NCBI GenBank assembly: GCA_030533445.1
Contig: CM060081.1
Location: 36,999,111-37,063,110 of the forward strand
DNA length: 64,000 nucleotides
Origin: Cyprinodon diabolis
Taxonomy: Eukaryota > Chordata > Actinopteri > Cyprinodontiformes > Cyprinodontidae
Direction: 5' to 3'
In this document: piece after piece, positions 60,843 to 64,000 of the stretch
Layout: every line of letters begins with the position of its first letter
Position numbering within the stretch: the stretch's first letter is position 1
Made by a program: the position numbers and the translations under genes
Notes under the pieces: model-generated
The model's database searches: none
What the model saw: the letters and a program-made list of their open reading frames with translations, nothing else
What the model was told of the DNA's origin: nothing

Positions 60843-61262
60843 AGTCTAATCGAAGTGGGGAAGAAACTGTTCTGAAATCTGCTGGAACTGCATCCGAGGG
60901 TTTAGCATGTTACGGGCTCGGGACATGCAGCGCTGAGATGAAATGTCTTTTATGGAGGGTAGAGGAGCCCCGATGATCATCTCTGCTGTTCTTACCACTC
61001 TTCTCACCTTCTTCCAGTCTGAGGCACAGCAGCCTCCACACCACACAGTGAGACAGCAGGTCAGAACGTTGCTATGGTGCTTCTGTAGAAGGTGTTGAGG
61101 ATGGGTGAGGGCCGGTGGACTCTCCTCATCCTCCCTGAGAAGTATATGCGCTTTCGTCCCCTTTTGATCAATGAGGTGGTGTTTACATTACAGGTGAGGG
61201 TGTCTGTGATGTGCACCCCCAGGAATTTGGGAACTGGAATGGGTGGACTGTTGGCAGCACAC
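60843..61262 (-). mobile_element. LINE ORF2 C-terminal remnant
   Basis: Minus strand, from the right: PVPKFLGVHITDTLTCNVNT, then KRIYFSGRMRRVHRPSPILN, a stop, and KVRRVVRTAEMIIGAPLPSI with KDISSQRCMSRARNML. These match the region after the reverse transcriptase in fish LINEs (FLGVHI-----W, RVV-TAE-I-G--LPS---I---RC-SRA). Stops and frame changes show it is dead. Confidence 0.8.
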
Positions 61263-61279
61263 TAGAGACAATGTGTTCT

Positions 61280-62867
61280 TTAATCAGCCTTTATCATGAT
61301 TGGTGCATCTTGTGCATCCAGTGCATCTTCCAGGAGCAGGAGTTTTCGCACTACCTTATCGAGGGTGTGCTCTAGTGACTTTTTCTGTTGGCATGCGTTC
61401 CATGGCATATTGCTGCAACTCGTCCTTTGCATTACTATCTGCCTTCCAATCTGTTGTGTCCTCTGATTGTCTTTCTTGGCGAGGCTGTTTATCTTGAATC
61501 TCAAGAGAAGACATAGCAAGCTCAGCTATAACACAGTACACACTTGTAAGCTTGTCGGCCTTCTTTTGCAGTTCTTGCTGATGTATCTCAACCAAATTTG
61601 CTGTTTCCTTGTCCTTTTTAGCCAGTGCATCTTCCAGGAACATGATTTTTCGCACTTATCGAGAGTGCGGTCGTAAATCTCTTTACTGTCGCAGAGCGAC
61701 AAGCTCACAGTTCCATTCAACCTTGTTTGGAGTTAGAGTTGCAGTCTCGCCATCTTTTTCTGTTGGCATGCGTTCCATGGTATGTTGCTGCAACTCGTCC
61801 TCTTCCTTTGTATCACTATCTGTCTCCCAATCTGTTGTGTCCTCTGATAGACTTTCTTCGGGTGTCTCAATCACTGGTGACAGACTTGGTTTCCAAAACT
61901 TCTTCACACGCATCTTATATCCTGACTTATGATACAATTTTTCATTGGATTGTTGGTCAGCAGTTATGGGTTTCCTTTCACATTCATTCGTATTTGAAAC
62001 TAAGTCAATTATATTTTCATATAAATCTGTAATTTCCTCTGAGTGGGTTTGTTTGTTTTGAAGGCCATCAAAGCAGTTATCAATTTCCTTTTTATCTTTT
62101 CTAAAATAGGTTTCAAAATCACATCCCTCATTTTTTCATGACAGAAGCTATTTTTTTCCACCTTTGCCTGCTTATTTTTTTTTTTTAAGTGGCAAACCTT
62201 ACAGAGGTCTTAGGTTCAAATTCCCTAATCTTTTGTAGTAAGTCTTTGTTAATGTTCTCCAAAGCTGCGATCGACTCTTTAGCCACTATGTATCTATTAG
62301 CCACTTTAGTTTGATATGAAAGATCTTTTGTCAACCTTTCAACCTGTTCTTTCAAATTCTTGTTATTTTTCCCTAACATTGTCACTTGCTTTTTTGCAAC
62401 CATGGATTTACTTTTCACTATTATTGGATCATCATCTTTTCTGCCATGCTTTCCATCTGATGTTGAAGTTTCTCGTTCTTCGAGGATAAAGCTTTAACCT
62501 TTTCTGTATCTGCAGTTATTTTCTTCATGAAAACCTTCTGGGTAACTTTCTCCAGTTGAAGCTCCTTCATCCTTTTTTCATATTTTTTGCTTAACGTCAT
62601 TTCAGCCTTCATTTGTTTTTCAACATCAGGGTAATGCATTGTTTCAGAGAAACTCTTTTCAAGGTGTTCATTCAGTTCGGAGAGTTCTTGAATGTTTGTT
62701 TTATTCTTCTCACACATTTGATAGTTGAGAGAAATCATAATCTTACTCCGGCCAAACATTTTGAGATTTTTCTTGCACTTTAAAACAAAAAAATCTCTGA
62801 GCAGAAAATACCAACCAAACTGATCAGAAGTCCCAGCTCGAATGACCCAGAGATTCTCAGAGACCAT
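61280..62867 (-). pseudogene. broken coiled-coil protein gene copy
   Basis: Minus strand, from the right: a 148-codon frame (62867-62421) rich in K/E heptads (LSELNEHLEKSFSET, KKYEKRMKELQLEKV). At about 62435 a single-base frameshift leads to DDDPIIVKSKSMVAKKQVTM and EQVERLTKDLSYQTKVANRY (to 62185). After a gap come SLSEDTTDWETDSDTK and MRKIMFLEDALAKKDKE (61937-61356), with further stops. A second, diverged copy of the DTTDW...MERMPTEK...LEDAL block lies at 61482-61310. The predicted protein would be a long coiled coil. It recalls ciliary coiled-coil proteins, but I cannot name it. No poly-A tail is seen. Confidence 0.6.
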
Positions 62868-62986
62868 TTTTGATAGGAGGTGGTTTAATTACCTCTCTTA
62901 CATTTCTTACTATTATCACTGTATTTTGTCCTTCCTTAAAATTTAGCAACCATGTTATTGTATTAAGATGTTTTCTCTAGTCTTAA

Positions 62987-63290
62987 AGGTATAGTGAAAT
63001 ATTTTCGGGAATTTTAGAAAAGCCCCGCCCTCTACACTTCAAAATAAAATGCATATGCACAACCCCGTATCCGCTCCTGAAAGGGAACTTCAATTAAATG
63101 TGTGCAAGAGCACGCACGAGCGCATTTCTCGTCGGTCACGCTCTGTTTAAAAGTCTCTGTTTGCATCGCTCATACAAGCTTACTATCCAAAAGAAGATTT
63201 GCAATTTTTTCTACTAAGTCAGACTCAACACCGGTGAGTGAAAATGGGAACGAGCACGTAGGACTTCCATATAAACCTGTACTTACAACT
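62987..63290 (+). mobile_element. second copy of the TTAA-flanked family
   Basis: It starts after TTAA (62983-62986) with AGGTATAGTGAAATATTTTC and runs in the opposite orientation to the 38.8-kb copy. Shared words are CTCTGTTTAAAAGT, GTCAGACTCA, CACCGG and GTGAGTGAAAATGGGAACGA. The peptide FAIFSTKSDSTPVSENGNEH parallels the other copy. The right TIR is not visible, so this copy is truncated or diverged at about 63290. Confidence 0.65.
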
Positions 63291-64000
63291 CCCATAAATG
63301 TAAACATGTCAATCAACAACTTCCTTTGGTATAACAAAATCTAGACAGACAGATATAGAATCAACAGTGTTTTGACTTTTCTATAAGAACTGAAGCAACA
63401 GAACTAATCCCATGTTAAAAAAGACAACAGGTACATAAACACACATGCGCTTTTAAGACCTTTAAGTAAGATGTGTGGAGAGCTGGAGGCCCTCTGAATG
63501 CACTGACCTGTAAACTACCACCTACTGTCACAGCTAACTAGGCAGAGACAAGAACAAGATGTCATAAATGTATGTGTGCAGTAGGGGTCGTGTTGTGCTA
63601 TTCCTAATTTAGCTGATGGTGTCAAAACACCAGGCCAGTCAGAAAAGGTCAGTCTGACCTAGGAAGAAAATGAAGCAGGAAAATACAAGAAAAGGGAAAG
63701 AACAGAACCATAATATACTGTAGAATGTACGGTAAAGATAGCAGGGATAGCTAAAGAGGAACTGAGAAAATAAATGACAAACAAGGCAGCCATGAAAATG
63801 TCATCCTCCCACAAATAACTCTGTCTCCCTCTGGACTCTTAGCTGCAAATACCTTATTGTCACCTTGTGTTGACCTGCTTTAAGTGCCTTTTAGAGGCCA
63901 AGTATTATCTTGAGTCTTAAATATGACACAGTCTTTATAATAAGAGCCCCAAGAAAGAAGGAAAGTAAGGAAAAAGATTTGTCTTATTAATCAAAAATAC

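Larger units (their letters stand above)
57063..64000 (-). other. dock3 upstream intron, partial
   Basis: It continues past the right edge. It holds a GAT array (58626-58670), a MITE (59174-59500), a poly-T tract (59936-59956), a Tc1 end (60662-60842), a LINE remnant (60843-61262), a coiled-coil pseudogene (61280-62867) and a TTAA-family repeat copy (62987-63290). I saw no SH3-encoding exon here and nothing supportable in 57063-58600 or 63300-64000. Confidence 0.7.

Noticed and set aside
57063..64000. Upstream SH3-encoding exon of dock3
   Set aside because: I looked on the minus strand for a GWYRG-type segment with splice sites and did not find one; it must lie further upstream.

Overview
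The window is nuclear DNA from a ray-finned fish, probably a percomorph-type teleost. It is AT-rich and packed with teleost-type repeats: Tc1, PIF/Harbinger, hAT and TTAA-flanked elements, Penelope-like and LINE remnants, tRNA-derived SINEs and long microsatellites. The only conserved host gene I recognise is one large multi-exon gene on the minus strand. No rRNA, canonical tRNA, CRISPR or operon structure was seen.

Host gene: eight short minus-strand exons (57062-57007, 48590-48494, 20786-20638, 18259-18175, 15017-14976, 13308-13154, 1012-931, 365-305) splice in frame into 727 nt, about 242 residues. All introns have AG/GT borders and compatible phases. The product matches the N-terminal part of DOCK3, an atypical Rac guanine-nucleotide exchange factor: the end of the SH3 domain and the linker before DHR-1. 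The first exons lie beyond the right edge and the DHR-1/DHR-2 exons beyond the left edge. Introns run from 565 bp to 27.7 kb, and almost everything else in the window lies inside them.

Layout by region. 1-13.2 kb: two 3'-most exons, a Penelope-like remnant (4.2 kb), a 214-bp tandem duplication (8.2 kb), LINE debris (9.2 kb) and a Tc1/mariner copy with intact TIRs and an uninterrupted 343-aa DD34E transposase (10.3-11.6 kb). 13-21 kb: five exons, a decayed LINE with a restriction-like endonuclease ending in a GATG array (19.6-20.2 kb), and complementary CTTC/GAAG arrays bracketing two exons. 21-48 kb: the giant intron, with an orphan exon-like open segment (27.1 kb), hAT-type MITEs (26.5 and 40.8 kb), a SINE (33.1 kb), a TTAA-flanked element carrying a small conserved peptide (38.8 kb), a perfect 88-bp duplication (41.5/42.3 kb), an unexplained gene-like island (43.4-44.4 kb) and an inverted-repeat element with its own TATA box (44.6-45.3 kb). 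48-57 kb: two exons, two SINEs and a PIF/Harbinger element with TIRs and target duplication (55.0-56.2 kb). 57-64 kb: upstream intron with a MITE with perfect 21-bp TIRs, a Tc1 end next to a LINE remnant, and a broken coiled-coil gene copy with an internal tandem duplication.

The host exons do not work together with the other elements as a system; the window is a long neuronal-type gene being colonised by mobile DNA. The observations most worth follow-up are the intact Tc1, the TTAA family with a conserved peptide, the 88-bp perfect duplication, the purine/pyrimidine arrays that could pair across two exons, the coiled-coil pseudogene, and the orphan open segments at 27.1 and 43.4 kb.
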